Shown here piece after piece: positions 61,731 to 64,000 of a DNA stretch of 64,000 nt. The notes below the pieces were generated by a model. The model saw only the letters and a program-made list of their open reading frames with translations. It had not been told where the DNA came from and did no database searches. A program made the translations under genes and the position numbers. Positions within the stretch are counted from its first letter, which is position 1. Each line of letters begins with the position of its first letter. Origin of the DNA: Pterois miles (Eukaryota; Chordata; Actinopteri; Perciformes; Scorpaenidae); NCBI GenBank assembly GCA_947000775.1, contig CAMQGK010000327.1, positions 1,364,001 to 1,428,000 of the forward strand, written 5' to 3'.

Positions 61731-62885
61731 AGGGGTGTAAGAAAATATCAATACCCATGAGGATCACAATATTATGTTGTGTGATATTGCACCGATTCTC
61801 TAAAATGCTGTATTGATCTTTAATTAACCTCTTAAAAATTTGATGGCCCGCCATCGGGCCCCGTCGCTATTCAATCTTTCATTGGTTATAGCAGCAGTTT
61901 TAAAGCTAGAGCAGACCTGGGCATTATACGGCCCGCGGGCCGGAACTGAGCCCTTGTGATGGTTCTGCCTGGCCCGGGAGGTCTCAGACAAACCTCATAA
62001 TTTTACTTACAAAGCTAAAAAACAGCTTTTGTTTTGAAATGCTTGCGTATTGTTAGTGTGCTTCTTCCTGTATTTGAGGTGACAGTATTGAAAGAATACA
62101 ACTTGAGTTGTCACTTTAAGACAAAACATGCAGAAAAATACAGAAACCTGAGAGGAAAGTCGAGGGGCTACTAGCTAAGATACTAAAGCAGCAAGGACTT
62201 TTTACAAAGCTGCATGCAACCAAAGAAGGAAATGTAAGTGTTAATGTTAAGTTAAATGTTAATGGAAGCATTACTACCCTAAACAGTCAGTCCTGTACCG
62301 TTCAAAGACTCCTACAATATTATTTTCATAATAATATGCTGTCTGGAGTGATTTTCAGCATAATAAATGCTGAAAAATAAGTTTATTTGTTTGGCCCCTT
62401 GGCAACAATCTGGGTTTCTCATGTGGCCCCCCAGGAGAAATAATTGCCCACCCCTGATCTAGAGTGAAGTTACTGGCATCATATGAAACTTGAAAGCATA
62501 AGGAATCAATTGGTGCCAACCATGTCACACTAGCTTAATGCAAAGGATAAATCACACTCAAAAACTGGTATGGCGATTTTCACAGGGGTCACGTGACCTC
62601 TGACCTCCAGATATGTGAATGAAAATGGGTTCTATGGGTACCGGTCTCCCACAGTCTCCCACAATCACAGTCAGTTTGGGCCAAAAAAACATGCAGCTTT
62701 TTAAATGCAGTATAAATGTGTTATTTTGGCCTATCCTAAAATGGTGTGTTCTTTATACTATTGCAGTTTTCCTGAATTAAATTTTAAAAAATCGCAATAT
62801 ATCATTTTGCTTAGAGTATGGCACAATATGTCAGCACTGAATCGTTGCCCCTGTATCATGATACGTATCAGATCACCATATCCTT
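61731..62885. mobile_element. Older 'GGGGTGTAAGAAAATATC' element split by a hAT insert
   Basis: Left end 'AGGGGTGTAAGAAAATATCA' and right end (reverse complement) 'GATACAGGGGCAACGATTCA' match the element at 59,285. The two halves are separated by the 61,912-62,456 insert. Confidence 0.6.
61912..62456. mobile_element. Non-autonomous hAT element, 545 bp
   Basis: Termini CAGACCTGGGCA and (reverse complement) CAGGGGTGGGCA, flanked by AGCTAGAG (61904-61911) and ATCTAGAG (62457-62464), 7 of 8 identical. No transposase frame. Confidence 0.8.
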
Positions 62886-64000
62886 ACCAATACACAGCTC
62901 TGTCCAAAACCTTCTGTATATCTGCACCCAGTTGATGGAGGACAGAAGATGAACAAGGCTGCTGTGAAGAAGAAGTGCGCACTTAACTGGGACAAACATT
63001 CATAGAGAGGGAGTGGAATTGGAGCTGGAGAAAGAGAGCACAGGAGCGAGAAGGCAATAGGGGGAGCAGAGGAAGGAAGACAGAAAGAAATATTGACAAA
63101 GCCTAGATATACACATAAGTCACCCGACACGACCTGCCTGCTCCCTGTATTTTATAGAGCTGCTCTGCGCCGGCGGAACACCGTGACAGGCCAGTTCCTT
63201 CAACGGAAAATATGGTCCCTCTCTACCCTCCCGCCTCTCGCTCCGCTATCACTCCTGTTTTCTGTCTATCCCACCTGATATCATTCTGTCACCTCTGCGC
63301 TGGGCTCCTTTTTTCCATCATCCCCCCCTCTATTTCTTCTCTCCTCGTTCTCGCGCTTTTATTGGTGCTCTACATCCCGCCCGTCATGTTTCACTCCTCC
63401 GTTTCTATCCATCTTGGTGTCGCTCTCTTAATCCCCTCTCATTTGCTCTCCTCGGCCCTCATCCCTCCCGTTTCTCTTCGCGCTCTCCCGGAGCCGTTTT
63501 TTGCGCGCCGTGCCATTTCCACCTACTCCTCTCCGTTTCCCCCATTCTTCCTGATTCATTTCCTCTCCGCTATCCGTTCCATTCATCCCTCTCCCTCCTA
63601 TTTGTGCATCGCCACCCCTCTCCACCCTATCACTCCTATCTCTATCTCACACCTTTCCAACTATATTTCCTCTGACCTCCATGGTTTCTAGTCCATCTGT
63701 CCCTCTGTGCGCCCTGTAAACTTTACCCATCCACTTCTTTAAATGAAATACTTTCGCTTGGCCTTTTCACTTTTGCCCTTTCCTTTCCCCTCCTGTAGCT
63801 TCTTTCTCTTTTCCTTTGTCTCTTCCCTTCTTGAAATAAGCGTAAGCGTTCACCACATTTTCCACTATTTTGCTGTTTGCACTGTTGTCTCACCCCGCGG
63901 CCCCTTCCTCCTTTCTTTCTTTTCTTCATCATTTCTTTCTTTCTGTCTTTCTTTCCCTTCTCTCCCTCTGCATTCCAGCCGGCCCTCCCTCTCTCATCCG
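62886..64000. other. Pyrimidine-rich non-coding DNA to the right edge
   Basis: CT-rich with scattered CpG. The 159-codon plus-strand frame at 63,212 is Ser/Pro/Leu-rich with no domain and is not called. Nothing else seen. Confidence 0.45.

Noticed and set aside
63212..63691. 159-codon plus-strand frame near the right edge
   Set aside because: CT-rich composition explains the Ser/Pro/Leu bias. No signal peptide logic or family match that I can defend.

Overview
This is a eukaryotic window, most likely from a percomorph (spiny-rayed) teleost fish. The grounds are very dense (CA)n, (GT)n, (GA)n and (AT)n microsatellites, many short non-autonomous DNA transposons with 8-bp or TTAA target duplications, tRNA-derived SINEs of fish type, and one spliced gene with vertebrate-style introns. 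Nearly all long open frames here are read-through of microsatellites, antisense shadows or transposon sequence.

The only gene I can support fully lies on the minus strand between about 27.65 and 37.24 kb. Five coding exons join in phase into a 474-residue ETS-domain transcription factor of the ERF-like (ERFL) group. It has a short Cys-containing N-terminus, an intact winged-helix ETS domain spanning exons 2 and 3, and a long Pro-, Gly- and Ser-rich tail ending in an acidic 'LEITDLSD' block. At least one more 5' exon must exist upstream, because the first coding exon has its own acceptor. A roughly 1.8-kb 3' UTR ending near an AATAAA at about 27.65 kb is inferred. Introns 2 to 4 hold stretches that look like conserved regulatory DNA, and intron 3 holds a hAT-type element only 50 bp past the exon 3 donor.

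Left part (1 to about 27.6 kb): no coding exon found. It is a mosaic of foldback and TTAA-flanked elements, a hAT element with a broken BED-finger transposase relic, several tRNA-derived SINEs (one with its bases badly degraded, probably an assembly error), a 1.1-kb palindromic element, and a telomere-like minisatellite beside long CA/GT tracts. A CpG-rich block near 22.5 to 23.1 kb carries an ETS-type promoter motif and a strong minus-strand splice donor. I infer the promoter and first non-coding exon of another minus-strand gene whose coding exons lie beyond the left edge, so much of the left part may be its first intron.

Right part (37.3 to 64 kb): no supported coding gene. It may include the 5' intron or promoter of the ERF-like gene (CpG-rich blocks at 47.6 to 48.4 and 53.45 to 53.6 kb are candidates), and it holds many microsatellites and nested DNA transposons. 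One 66-nt open stretch at 57.67 kb has good splice signals on the minus strand but no recognised homology. I found no complete new system. The most rewarding items are the ERF-like gene model, the datable nested transposons, a perfect 16-bp hairpin at 12.16 kb, and the degraded SINE.
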